DNA of 64,000 nucleotides, taken from the NCBI RefSeq assembly GCF_036195325.1, contig NZ_CP108101.1:806001-870000 (forward strand), in the 5' to 3' direction. The position numbers and the translations under genes were made by a program. This document shows positions 1-9,500 of the stretch, piece by piece. Positions within the stretch are counted from its first letter, which is position 1. Each line of letters begins with the position of its first letter. The notes under the pieces are model-generated. The model searched no databases. It had not been told where the DNA came from and worked only from the letters and a program-made list of their open reading frames with translations. This DNA is from Streptomyces sp. NBC_00234. GTDB lineage: Bacteria; Actinomycetota; Actinomycetes; Streptomycetales; Streptomycetaceae.

Positions 1-1
1 C

Positions 2-310
2 GACGCGTTCGTCCTCAAGCCCGGCGGCACGATGACCCGGCTGCCCGACTACGGGTTCGACGCGAAGGCGCTGAGTGTGAACGACGCCGGCTGGGTCAGT
101 GGCACCGTGGAACGCGAGCCGGAGGTCGAGACCGCCGTGGTGTGGGACCCCGAGGGCCGTATGTACGACCTGAAGGCGATGGTCGATTCGACCCGCTGGG
201 TCCCGCTGGAGGGCATCGGCGTCAACAACCGCGGTGAGGTGGCGTTCTACGCCATGGACCGTGAGGCGCAGGGCGGAACGAGAATCGTGCTGGCCAAGCT
301 GCCCGTCTGA
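2..310 (+). CDS. HAF-repeat-like extracellular protein, C-terminal part (cut by window edge)
   Basis: The reading frame is already open at base 2 and runs to the TGA at 310, so only the last ~102 residues are present. Two segments, around VNDAGWVSG and VNNRGEVAF, have the spacing and character of HAF-type repeats, which form beta-propeller-like extracellular proteins in Streptomyces. No catalytic motif is visible. A strong GC-rich hairpin follows the stop, consistent with the end of a transcription unit. The family call is moderate because the N-terminus lies outside the window; the function is unknown. Confidence 0.6.
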   Translation, partial: DAFVLKPGGTMTRLPDYGFDAKALSVNDAGWVSGTVEREPEVETAVVWDPEGRMYDLKAMVDSTRWVPLEGIGVNNRGEVAFYAMDREAQGGTRIVLAKLPV

Positions 311-331
311 TCGTCCGCTCCACCCGTACGC

Positions 332-372
332 GCGGCCCCCCGGCCCGGCCCTTACTCCGGGCGGGGGGCCGC
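332..372 (+). terminator. GC-rich hairpin after the HAF-like gene
   Basis: A long inverted repeat (left arm 332-348, right arm 357-372, one bulged G, loop of about 8 nt) begins 21 nt after the stop at 310. No T-run follows, which is usual for Streptomyces terminators. A second GC-rich inverted repeat lies at about 381-416. Confidence 0.6.
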
Positions 373-416
373 AACGCTGAGGGCCCGCCCCCGGCACACG
401 GCCGGGAGCGGGCCCA

Positions 417-826
417 GGGAAGGTGGCTCCTGAGGAGAGGGGCGGGGCACACACCGCGTGATCATCGATCACGTCCGCCGGCCTGTCGACATCACGTCAT
501 GTCGCAGTCTCGTCAACCGTGTCCGAGCCCGCCCGCCCAAGGACCTGGACACACACCTGCGGGCGGGCCGAGGACCCCGTCGCTCCCCGCCCCCGTCCGC
601 TTCGTTCGGATCCTGGAACCACCGTCCTCTCCCGGATTCAGCAGGTCCCGGCCGGGGGCGGGCGCGCTCCACCGGGTTCGTCGAGGCGGTGGTGCCGCCC
701 AGCCGGAGCACGCGATTTCCGGTGTCGGCCGCCGCGAAGATCCGGTCCGGACAACGGATCACCTGTTCCGAATAGTGGACACACTCACTTGTGTGGCCTG
801 TGACCTTCGAGTAAAGATCCCTCCCC
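417..826. other. Non-coding region upstream of the LuxR-type gene
   Basis: No open frame here has convincing codon use or homology. Close to the next gene an imperfect inverted repeat (ACACA, six bases, TGTGT) lies at roughly 781-797, about 30 nt before the start codon, and could be an operator for the regulator itself. That is inference only; no clear -10/-35 pair was assigned. Confidence 0.4.
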
Positions 827-1840
827 ATGAACTGGCCTGACAGAAACTCCGATTGGGAAGAGCTCGGTCTCGGGCCCGATGAACTGACGCTCTACGAGGC
901 TCTCCTCGCGCCGAGCCGGCCGGCCTCGCTCGCCGCTCTCGGCCAGGCGACGGGCCTGCCGTCGGCCCGGGTCGCGACCGCTCTCGGCACACTCACGGAT
1001 CAGGGCTTCGCCCTTCCTCCGGCGCCCGGCGATGCGCTTCCGAGCGCGGTCCCACCCGCCACCGCCTTGCGCAATCTGATCCGTCTCCGCCAGGCCGAAC
1101 TCCTCGGCCGGTCGGCCCGCCTGGAGATGTTCAGCGCCTCGGTCGACCGCCTGGCAGCGCGCCTGCCGGGGGGCCTCCCCGACGAACGGTCCTCGGGGAT
1201 CGAGGCGGTGCGCGGCCAGGAGGCGATCGCCGCTCGGGTGCGGGCACTGATGGCCTCGGCCACCAGCGAACTGACCCTTCTGGACCGTCCGCCGTACGCG
1301 TCACGGGGCGGCAGCGGTACGCCCGCCCCGCTCGCGGTCGCCGACCTCGTGGAGCGCGGTGTCGCCGTACGCGTGGTGGTGGACCGTGACGGTTTCGACC
1401 ATCCGGGGCGGGTCCGTGGGCTCAACGAGCTCGCCGATCAGGGGGTCTCGATCCGGGTGGCCCGGGACCTGCCGACGAAGCTGATCGTGGCCGACCGGCG
1501 GGTCAGCCTGCTGCCGCCCACGGACACCGCCGACCCGACGGCGTCTGCGCTGGTCGTGAAGGACGCCATGCTGCACCACGTGCTGGTACCCCTGTTCGAG
1601 TCGGTATGGGACCGGGCGATGCCGATCGGTCCGGGCGATCAGGGCGACGTCACGGCCGACGACCGGGAACTCCTGACGCTGCTGGCCTCCGGCCTCAAGG
1701 ACGAGGCCATCGCCCGCCGGATGAACGTGCACGTGCACACCGCCCGGCGGCACATCAAGCGGCTCCTGCGCGTCCTGAACGCGGAAACGCGCTTCCAGGC
1801 CGGGGTACAGGCCCTGCGCAAGGGCTGGCTGACGTCGTGA
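827..1840 (+). CDS. LuxR-type transcriptional regulator with TrmB-like N-terminal part
   Basis: The 337-residue protein starts with a winged-helix-like segment (about residues 10-65, DELTLYEALLA..) of the kind seen in TrmB/HTH regulators that end in a LuxR domain. A middle region of about 200 residues follows, with a phospholipase-D-like sensor layout but no HKD motif. The C-terminal 65 residues form a LuxR HTH: LLTLLASGLKDEAIARRM followed by a recognition helix with HTARRHIKRL. It probably binds DNA as a dimer; no receiver domain is seen, so it is not a classical response regulator. It lies 1.5 kb upstream of the NRPS operon on the same strand, but the ALF-repeat gene stands between, so any link to the cluster is speculative. 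The ribosome binding site is weak. Confidence 0.85.
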   Translation: MNWPDRNSDWEELGLGPDELTLYEALLAPSRPASLAALGQATGLPSARVATALGTLTDQGFALPPAPGDALPSAVPPATALRNLIRLRQAELLGRSARLEMFSASVDRLAARLPGGLPDERSSGIEAVRGQEAIAARVRALMASATSELTLLDRPPYASRGGSGTPAPLAVADLVERGVAVRVVVDRDGFDHPGRVRGLNELADQGVSIRVARDLPTKLIVADRRVSLLPPTDTADPTASALVVKDAMLHHVLVPLFESVWDRAMPIGPGDQGDVTADDRELLTLLASGLKDEAIARRMNVHVHTARRHIKRLLRVLNAETRFQAGVQALRKGWLTS

Positions 1841-1984
1841 GGCGGCAAGGGAACCCGCCTCCAGTAATGCGCCGGTAACGGCGTCTCCCTATGGTCCGGT
1901 TGACCGGGAAGCCCCTGGCCCGTCTGGGGAGGCGGGGCCACGGGCCGACCGTCGACCCAACCCTCGGAACCCACAGGAGCCGGA

Positions 1985-2143
1985 ATGAACGCCGCACCGC
2001 CCGGCGGTGCCCGACAGTACGCGCCGGACGGCCACGCCCCCGGCCCCCCGCACGCGGCTCCGGCCTCGGTGCCTACGGGGTGTCCACCTCGTACCGCCCG
2101 ACCTCCAGGAAGTACCGCAGCTCCTCCGGCGTACCGTCGATGA
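1985..2143 (+). pseudogene. Truncated 5' end of a Pro/Gly-rich protein gene
   Basis: An ATG at 1985 has a good ribosome binding site (AGGAG, 6 nt upstream). About 29 residues (MNAAPPGGARQYAPDG..., rich in Pro, Gly and Ala) look like the disordered N-terminus common in actinobacterial membrane proteins. From about 2073 the sequence becomes the antisense of the convergent ALF-repeat gene, and the frame stops at 2143. The most likely reading is a gene start cut off by a deletion or rearrangement that joined it to the 3' end of the neighbour. A genuine 52-residue peptide cannot be ruled out. Confidence 0.45.
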
Positions 2144-2687
2144 CCTCCTCGGCCGCCGCACGGAGAGCCGCACTGATGGTCGGATCGGCCAGGATGCGGG
2201 CGACAGCGACGCGATCGTCCTCGGCCTGAGCCAGGCGGTAACCGGTCTCCAAGAAGGCACGCAGAGCCTCCGGACTACCGTCGTCGAGGACCTCGTTGAC
2301 CTCCCGGACGACAGCCCTGTCACCGTTCTGCTGCGCCACGTACAGAATGCGGAAGACAGCGACGCGATCGTCCTCGGCCTGAGCCAGGCGGTAACCGGTC
2401 TCCAAGAAGGCACGCAGAGCCTCCGGACTACCGTCGTCGAGCGCCTCGTTGGCCTCCCGGACGACAGCCCTGTCACCGTTCTGCTGCGCCAGGTGCAGGA
2501 TACGGAAGACAGCGACGCGATCGTCCTCCTCCGAGGTTCCGCCCGCCGGCGCCTCGTCCACCGGCGTCCGGGACGTGGCTGTGACGGTCGTCGGCACGGC
2601 CGACGTGCCCGTGGCGAACGCCGGGGTCGCGAGGGCCGATGTCAGGGCGGTGGCCGCTACGAGCAGGGCAACGCGGGTCAGTCTCAT
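2073..2687 (-). CDS. Secreted ALF-repeat protein
   Basis: The start at 2687 is chosen because GGAGG lies 9 nt upstream; longer in-frame starts lack a site. The 204-residue protein begins with a signal peptide (MRLTRVALLVAATALTSA.. with a likely AFA cleavage site) and is therefore exported. After a short Thr/Ser-rich stretch it consists of three 51-residue helical repeats beginning EDDRVAV and containing EALRAFLETG, the pattern of the ALF short repeat widespread in Streptomyces secreted proteins. The third repeat is diverged and shortened. ALF repeats have no established biochemical role. The gene is monocistronic and divergent from the NRPS operon, with about 620 bp between their starts. Confidence 0.85.
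   Translation of the reverse strand: MRLTRVALLVAATALTSALATPAFATGTSAVPTTVTATSRTPVDEAPAGGTSEEDDRVAVFRILHLAQQNGDRAVVREANEALDDGSPEALRAFLETGYRLAQAEDDRVAVFRILYVAQQNGDRAVVREVNEVLDDGSPEALRAFLETGYRLAQAEDDRVAVARILADPTISAALRAAAEEVIDGTPEELRYFLEVGRYEVDTP
2202..2507. repeat. Two 153-bp tandem repeats inside the ALF-repeat gene
   Basis: Units 2202-2354 and 2355-2507 differ at about 7 of 153 positions; diverged partial units lie on both sides. The unit equals 51 codons, so copy-number change would keep the frame. The near-identity points to recent duplication or gene conversion. Confidence 0.9.
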
Positions 2688-3132
2688 GGGTGAGTTCCTC
2701 CGTGGTCGGGTGTCGGTGGGAACGTCCCACTCCAGGGGCTCCGATGTCACTGCCGGGAGTGGGCAGTCTTCGTCGCCCGTCGTTGCCGTCCCGATCTCCC
2801 CGTAGTTCACGACCAGGTGGGTGTCTACGTAGCGGGCCGACGTGAACGGGCGCTGCGGGTCGAGGCGGGAGCGCGGGTGAGGGCTCGGCGGCCGGACGGG
2901 GGGTGATCCGGGGGCGGGTTTCAGCCGATCGCCCCCGATCCGGCGCAGTGGAGCGTCCCGAGCGGGAGCTTCCGCACGCCCGACGCGCAACCGGCCCCAC
3001 CCCCGCCCCACCGACCTTGCCGTGAGAGGCGCCGGGGCCACTCACCAAAGCGCACGGAACCGCCGCCCACGCTGAGGCCATCGCGTTCTTCCTGGGCCGA
3101 TGCACGTCCAGCAGCCCCCTCGGCGCCAAATA
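2688..3132. other. Divergent intergenic region between the ALF-repeat gene and the NRPS promoter
   Basis: This stretch must hold the promoter of the minus-strand ALF-repeat gene. Frames entering it lack ribosome binding sites and do not resemble known proteins. Nothing else was recognised before the NRPS promoter. Confidence 0.4.
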
Positions 3133-3148
3133 TTTGGTCCAGACCATT
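3133..3148. promoter_or_regulatory. DasR-type (dre-like) operator palindrome
   Basis: The core TGGTCCAGACCA (3135-3146) is a near-perfect inverted repeat, and the 16-mer matches the published DasR-responsive-element consensus ACTGGTCTAGACCACT at 12 of 16 positions. DasR is the GntR-family regulator that links N-acetylglucosamine and chitin sensing to antibiotic and siderophore genes in Streptomyces. The palindrome overlaps the first bases of a good -35 box, so a bound repressor would block the NRPS operon promoter. The match is visible; binding by DasR rather than another GntR protein is inference. Confidence 0.6.
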
Positions 3149-3176
3149 GACCCGCCGATCGGTCTCTCTCTAGCAT
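3147..3176 (+). promoter_or_regulatory. Predicted sigma70/HrdB-type promoter of the NRPS operon
   Basis: A -35 box TTGACC (3147-3152) and a -10 box TAGCAT (3171-3176) are separated by 18 bp, close to the HrdB consensus. Transcription would begin near 3183, leaving an untranslated leader of about 120 nt before the ATG at 3305. Confidence 0.6.
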
Positions 3177-3304
3177 CTGCGGCATCACGACAGCCCATCA
3201 GGGCAGCTGTCCTCCTCCCTCCGCTTCACCCTTCGCACGCGGAATACGTGTGCGGTTCAAGCCAGTTCGGGCCGACCGCCCACGGCCCGGCCCCCAGGAG
3301 CGTC

Positions 3305-6300
3305 ATGCCCGTACCCGACCAGCAGTCCCACCCCGTACCGGCGAGCGAAACAGGGCCGGCGGGGGTTCACGACGCAGCCGTGCTCTCCGTCGGGCAGGAA
3401 CGTCTCTGGTTCCTGGACCAGTTCGAACCGGGGGACGCGGCCTACAACATTCCGCTGGTACTCCGGTTCACGGGACCGCTCTCGCCAGAGGCCCTGGGGG
3501 GCGCCCTGGACGCGGTGGCCGGTCGGCACGAGGCGCTGCGCAGTCGGTTTCCCGCCGTCGACGGACGTCCGTACGTCGTCGTCGATCCGCCGTCTCCCGT
3601 ACCGCTCGACACCCGCGACCTGCGGGGCCGCTCGGACACCGACATCACCTCGTGCGTCGGCGAGTTCACCAATCGCCCCTTCGATCTCGCCGAAGGTCCG
3701 TTGCTGCGGGCCGCACTGTTCCGTACCGGGGAAAGTGCCTACACGTTCTGCCTCGTGGTGCACCACATCGTCGCCGACGGCTGGTCCCTCGGTCTCCTGC
3801 GGTCCGAACTCGCCGCGCACTACTCCGCGCACCGCATGGGGACTACGGCGGAGTTGGCGGAGCCGCCGTCCTATCTGGCTCACGCCGCCGCGGAGCGCGC
3901 GTGGCTGGACGGGCCCGAGGCCATCTCGGCCCTCGACCACTGGCGGGAACTGCTCAGCGGCGCATCGCCGTTGGCGCTTCCCGTCGAGCGCCCCCGACCC
4001 GAGGTCCCGGGCAGCGGCGGCGCCTACTCCACCCAGGTGCTGCACGGTCTCGTCCCCGTGGTGGAGGCTTTCGCCCGGTCACGGCGCCTCACCCCGTTCA
4101 TGGTGATCGCCGCCGCCTACCAGGCTCTTCTCCACCGCTGTACCGGCCAGGACGACTTCTGTGTGGGGGTGCCCACAGCGGCGCGGACCACGGTCGACAG
4201 CGAGCGGACCGTGGGCTATTTCTCCTCCACCCTGGTCCTGCGCGCGGACTTCGCCGGGGCGCCGTCCTTCGACGTCGTCCTGCGGCGGATCCGCGGTGAC
4301 TGGCTCCGCGCCCTGACGCACGGCCGCGTACCGTTCGAACGGCTCACCGAGGAGCTGCGGCAGGACCGTGACACCGGCCGTACGCCGGTCTTCCAGACGC
4401 TTCTCACCGTGCACACGCAGAGCGGCGGCGCTCTCGGCGAGCACCGCTTCGCGGACCTCGTGTGCGCCGAGGGCGACGGCGGCCACACGGCCGCCAAGTT
4501 CGAACTGAGCCTGGACGTCCGCCCGGACGGAGACGATCTGCACGCCGTCTTCGGCTACCGCACCGACCTCCTCGACGCGGCGCAGACCGCCCGGATCGCG
4601 GCCCGCTTCGAGGTCCTGCTGCGTGCCGCCCTGGCAGCACCCGACACGCCAGTGCACCTACTGACCCTGCTCGACGCGCACGAACGGGCGGAGCAGCGGG
4701 GCGAGGATGCGGGACCCGCTCTCCCCCCGCACCCTCCGACGGTCCTCGCCGCGATCGACCGGGCGGCGCTCGTCCCCGGCGCGGTGGCCGTCATCGGTCC
4801 GGACGGAAGCCTCACCCGCGGCGAACTCGCCGACGCCTCCCGTGCCCTGGCTGCCCGGCTCCTGGCCCACGGCGTCGGCCGCGGGGACCTCGTGGCGCTC
4901 TGTCTGCCTCGCGGTCCGCTGCCGGTCGTGGCGATGCTCGCCGCCTGGCGCATCGGCGCCGGATACCTCCCTCTGGACCCGCACTACCCTTCCTCACGAC
5001 TCGACTTCATGCTCCGGGACAGCGGTGCCGCTCTCCTGGTGACGGCTGACGGCGCGCCCGTCCCGGGTCTCACCGTCGACCTCCCTGTCCTGTCTGTCAC
5101 CCCGCCGAACCGCCCGGAGAACGCGGCCGGGCCTCTCCCCGGAGCCGATACCGAGGCGGGCCCGGACGACCCCGCGTACGTCATCTACACCTCGGGCTCC
5201 ACCGGTACGCCCAAGGGCGTCCTCGTACCGCACCGCGCTCTCGCGGCGCGTGTCGCCTGGATGCGCCAGGGCTACGGCCTCGACGAGGCGGACCGCGTCC
5301 TGCACTGCGCCTCACTCTCCTTCGACACCAGCGCCGAGGAGATCTTCCCGGCACTGGCGTCGGGCGCGGTCCTCGTCACGGCCCGGCCCGGAGCCGCCCT
5401 CTCCGACCAGCTGGCCGAGCCGTACGCGGCCGGTGTCACCGTCCTGGACCTTCCGACCCCCTACTGGCACCACCTCGTCGCCGACCTGGACGAAACCCCG
5501 TGGCCCGACTCGCTGCGCCTGCTGATCCTGGGCGCCGACCAGGCGCGCGCCGAGGCGGTCGCCGTCTGGCGGGCCCGCTTCGGCGACACCGTACGACTGG
5601 TGAACTCCTACGGCCCGACGGAGACCACCGTCATCGCCACGACGGCGGACCTGGGCGCTGCCGACGAGCTGCGCAGGCCGCCCATCGGGCGCCCCATCGG
5701 CGCGACGACCGTCGCCGTGCTGGACCGCCACGGCACGCCCGTGCCGCCCGGCACGCCCGGTGAGCTGGTGATCGGCGGGGCCGGTGTCGGCGACGGGTAT
5801 CTGGGGCGCCCCGGCGCCACCGCCCGGTCCTTCGTGCCCGACCCGGACGGGCCTCCCGGGGCCCGCCGCTACCGTACGGGCGACCGGGTACGCCGTCGCG
5901 CCGACGGGCAACTGGAGTTCCTCGGCCGCCTGGACGGCCAGGTGAAGGTGCGCGGATTCCGGATCGAGCCCGGCGAGGTCGAGTCCGCGCTCCGCTCCCT
6001 GCCCGGTGTGGCCGAGGCCGTGGTGTCCGCCCGCGACGACCGGCTGATCGCCCACGTCGTACCGGCGCCGGCGATGCCCGCGCCGGACCCGGCGCGACTG
6101 CGCGCGGAGCTGTCCACGGTGCTGCCGCCGCATCTCGTCCCCAACGCCTGGGTCGTGCTCGATCAGCTGCCGCTCACCCCCAACGGCAAGGTGGACCGGG
6201 CGGCCCTGCCGGATCCCGAGGCCGCCTCACCCGCGAGGGCCGTGCACGTGCCGCCCCGGACCGAGGCGGAGGAACTGGTGGCCGAGGTCTGGCGGGAGGT

Positions 6301-6568
6301 GCTCGGCACGGGTCCCGTCGGCGCCGACGACGACTTCTTCGACCTCGGCGGCCACTCGCTCCTCGCCACCCGGGTCGTCGCCCGCATCCGCGCCGCCGTC
6401 GACCTCGCCGTCCCCCTGCGCACCCTGTTCACCCACCGCACGGTCGCGGCCTTCGCCGAGGCCGTGGAAGCCGCCCTGACCGCCGAGATCGACGCCCTGT
6501 CGGACACGGCGGCCGAAGAACTCCTCGCTGCGCAGGACGCACTGGAAGGAAGCCGGCCCGTCTCATGA
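3305..6568 (+). CDS. Non-ribosomal peptide synthetase module, C-A-T
   Basis: The ATG at 3305 follows AGGAG; the frame extends upstream to a TTG inside the promoter, which is rejected. The 1087-residue enzyme has a condensation domain (about residues 25-440, intact HHIVADG), an adenylation domain (about 480-960, [28 protein letters not shown]) and a carrier domain (DLGGHSL, phosphopantetheine Ser about 1018). Pocket residues aligned by eye to GrsA-Phe read D-T-E-D-I-G-S-V-I-K. The two acidic residues resemble codes for Lys, Orn or beta-Lys, so a basic amino acid is inferred. There is no epimerase or methyltransferase. Having a C domain at the first module means it either accepts an acyl starter or acts later than gene order suggests. 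It overlaps the next gene by 4 nt. Confidence 0.93.
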   Translation: MPVPDQQSHPVPASETGPAGVHDAAVLSVGQERLWFLDQFEPGDAAYNIPLVLRFTGPLSPEALGGALDAVAGRHEALRSRFPAVDGRPYVVVDPPSPVPLDTRDLRGRSDTDITSCVGEFTNRPFDLAEGPLLRAALFRTGESAYTFCLVVHHIVADGWSLGLLRSELAAHYSAHRMGTTAELAEPPSYLAHAAAERAWLDGPEAISALDHWRELLSGASPLALPVERPRPEVPGSGGAYSTQVLHGLVPVVEAFARSRRLTPFMVIAAAYQALLHRCTGQDDFCVGVPTAARTTVDSERTVGYFSSTLVLRADFAGAPSFDVVLRRIRGDWLRALTHGRVPFERLTEELRQDRDTGRTPVFQTLLTVHTQSGGALGEHRFADLVCAEGDGGHTAAKFELSLDVRPDGDDLHAVFGYRTDLLDAAQTARIAARFEVLLRAALAAPDTPVHLLTLLDAHERAEQRGEDAGPALPPHPPTVLAAIDRAALVPGAVAVIGPDGSLTRGELADASRALAARLLAHGVGRGDLVALCLPRGPLPVVAMLAAWRIGAGYLPLDPHYPSSRLDFMLRDSGAALLVTADGAPVPGLTVDLPVLSVTPPNRPENAAGPLPGADTEAGPDDPAYVIYTSGSTGTPKGVLVPHRALAARVAWMRQGYGLDEADRVLHCASLSFDTSAEEIFPALASGAVLVTARPGAALSDQLAEPYAAGVTVLDLPTPYWHHLVADLDETPWPDSLRLLILGADQARAEAVAVWRARFGDTVRLVNSYGPTETTVIATTADLGAADELRRPPIGRPIGATTVAVLDRHGTPVPPGTPGELVIGGAGVGDGYLGRPGATARSFVPDPDGPPGARRYRTGDRVRRRADGQLEFLGRLDGQVKVRGFRIEPGEVESALRSLPGVAEAVVSARDDRLIAHVVPAPAMPAPDPARLRAELSTVLPPHLVPNAWVVLDQLPLTPNGKVDRAALPDPEAASPARAVHVPPRTEAEELVAEVWREVLGTGPVGADDDFFDLGGHSLLATRVVARIRAAVDLAVPLRTLFTHRTVAAFAEAVEAALTAEIDALSDTAAEELLAAQDALEGSRPVS

Positions 6569-9500
6569 GCGCCGACACCGCCAACCCGGCGGAACCCGCC
6601 GCGGCCCGCCTCTCGGCCGCCAAGAAGGAACTGCTGCGCCGCCGACTGGCCTCGCGCGCCGCCGCCCGCACCACCGTGCCCCGCCGGGACCCCGGCACGC
6701 CCGTCCCGCTGTCGTTCGCGCAGGAACGGCTCTGGTTCATGGAGCAGTTCGCTCCGGGAACCGCCGCGTACAACATCCCGGTGGTCCGCAGGCTCCGCGG
6801 CCCACTGGACACCGGCGCTCTCCGCGCCGCTCTGGACGCGAGCGTGGCGCGGCACGAGACGCTGCGCTCGCGGTACCCGGCCACCGACGACGGGCGCCCT
6901 GTGCTGGTCATCGACCCGCCCGGGCCGGCCGATCTCACCCATGCCGAAGCCGCCTGCCCGTCCGAGGCCGAGCGCCTCGTCGACGAGGCGTCGGCCGTGC
7001 CCTTCGACCTGGAGGAGGGGCCGCTGCTGCGAGCGCTCCTCATCCGGCTCGCCGACGACGACCACGTCCTGCTCCTGGTGGTCCATCACAGCGTCAGCGA
7101 CGGCTGGTCCAGCGAGGTCCTGCTGGGCGAGGTGCTGCGCGGCTACGCCGCCCGCGTCGCGGGTGATCCGGATCCGCTCCCCGAACTGGCCGTGCAGTAC
7201 GGGGACTTCGCCCTGTGGCAGCGCGAGCGGCTCAGCGGCGAGCGGCTCGCTGCCGAGGTGGCCCACTGGACCCGTGAGCTCGCCGGGATCGAGCCGCTGG
7301 AGCTCGCCTTCTCCCGTCCCCGCCCGCCCCGTCAGACCTTCGAGGGCGCCGGGCACGCGTTCTCCGTCGACCGCGGCGTCCTCGACCGGCTCGCGGCGCT
7401 CGGGCGCCGGCACGACGCGACCGTCCACATGGTCCTCCTGGCCGCCTTCCAGATCCTCCTGGCCCGCTACAGCGGTCAGCGCGACTTCGCCGTCGGCTCC
7501 CCCGTCGCCGGACGCGACGAACCCGAACTCGAAGCTCTGGTCGGCATGTTCGTGAACGTGATCGCCCTTCCGGCCCGGCTGGAGGGCGACCCGTCCTTCG
7601 CCGAGCTCCTCCGCCGCACCCGCGAGACCTGCCTCGATGCCTACGCCCACCAGGACCTGCCGTTCGCGCAGCTGGTCAGCGAGCTCAAGGTCCCCCGGGA
7701 CGTGTCGCGACCGCCCGTCTTCCAGGCCGTCCTGGCCGTACAGAACTACGCCACCCAGCGCGACGCCGGATCGGACGGCCCCCTGGCGGCGGAACCGTTC
7801 GGGGTGCGGGCCAGCGGTACCCGTTTCGATCTCGAACTCTTCCTCCAGGAGTGGCCCGACGGGCTGCACGGCTCCTTCAACTTCAACACCGACCTCTTCG
7901 ACGTTTCCGACATCGCGCGCCTCGCCGACCACCTCGGCAGGCTCCTCCAGGCCGTCGCAGCCGCCCCGGAGACCCCGCTGTCCGCTCTCGCCGGACGCAC
8001 CCCGGACGAACTCGACTTCGAGACGCGCCGGTTCAACGACACCGCGCTGGACCGTGCGCCCACCACCCTCACCGCCCTCGTCGGCGAGCAGATCGCCCGC
8101 ACTCCCGACGCGGTCGCCGTGGCCGTCGAAGGCCGGGCGGCCCTCACCTACCGGCAGCTCGACGCGCAGGCCGACCGGATCGCTGCGCGCCTGGCCGCCG
8201 AGGGGGTCGGTCCGGGCAGCCTCGTGGCCATCTGCTCCGAACGCATGCCCGAACTCGTCGCCGGTCTGCTCGGCATCCTGCGCACCGGTGCGGGCTACGC
8301 CCCGCTGGAACCCGGCTACCCCGCCGAACGCCTCGCCTTCCTCCTCGCCGACAGCGACGCGCCCGTCCTGCTCACCCAGCGCGGACTGCCCACACCGCAC
8401 GGCTGCACGGCTCAGGTCATGCTGCTGGACGATCCCGCGGAGCCACCCAGGTCGCGCCGCGGCCCCGTGGGACCCGGCCCCGACGACACCGCGTACCTCA
8501 TCTACACCTCCGGCTCCACCGGCCGCCCTAAGGGTGTCCCCAACACTCACCGGGCGATCGCCAACCGCATCCAGTGGATGCAGGACACCTACCGCCTCGG
8601 GCCGGAGGACGCCGTCCTGCAGAAGACCCCCGTCGGCTTCGACGTATCGGTCTGGGAGTTCTTCTGGCCCCTGGCCACCGGTGCGCGCATCGTTCTCGCC
8701 AAGCCCGGCGGCCAGAAGGACAGCGGCTATCTGCGGGACCTCATCGCCTCCGCCGGCGTCACCGTCGCCCACTTCGTCCCCGCCATGCTGACGGTCTTCC
8801 TCGCCGAGGAGGGCATCGAGCGGTGCACGACCCTGCGCCGCGTGATCAGCAGCGGAGAGGCCCTCCCGCCCGACGCCGCCCGCGAGCTGACCGGCCGGCT
8901 GCCGCACTGCGCCCTCGCCAATCTGTACGGGCCCACGGAGGCCGCCGTCGACGTCTCTTCGTGGGAGTGCTCCGGCCCCCTGGAGACGGTGCCGATCGGG
9001 CTCCCGATCGACAACACGCGGCTGTACGTACTGGACGCCGCTCTGAGCCCCGTACCGCCCGGCGCCCCCGGCGAACTGCACATCGGCGGCACGGCCGTCG
9101 CCCTCGGCTACCACCGCCGGCCGGGCCTGACCGCAGCCCGGTTCGTGCCCGACCCGTACGGCCCGCCGGGCTCCCGCCTCTACCGCACCGGCGACCTGGC
9201 CCGCCGCCGCCCGGACGGCGCTCTCCAGCACCTCGGCCGCGTCGACCAGCAGATCAAGCTGCGCGGGCTGCGGATCGAGCCCGGCGAGACCGAGGCAGCG
9301 CTGCGCGCCCAGCCCGGTGTCGCCGACGCCGCCGTCGTCCTGCGCGAGGACCGGCCCGGCGACAAGCGTCTCGTCGGGTACGTCGTGGCCGCCACCGGCT
9401 CCGACGAGCCCGACCCCGCACGGCTCCGTACCGCGCTCAAGAGGGTGCTGCCCGAGCATCAGGTCCCCGCGGTGGTGGCCATCGTCCCCGCCCTGCCGCT

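Noticed and set aside
3134..3304. TTG start of the first NRPS at 3134
   Set aside because: It lies inside the operator and promoter, has no ribosome binding site, and adds 57 residues unlike a condensation domain.
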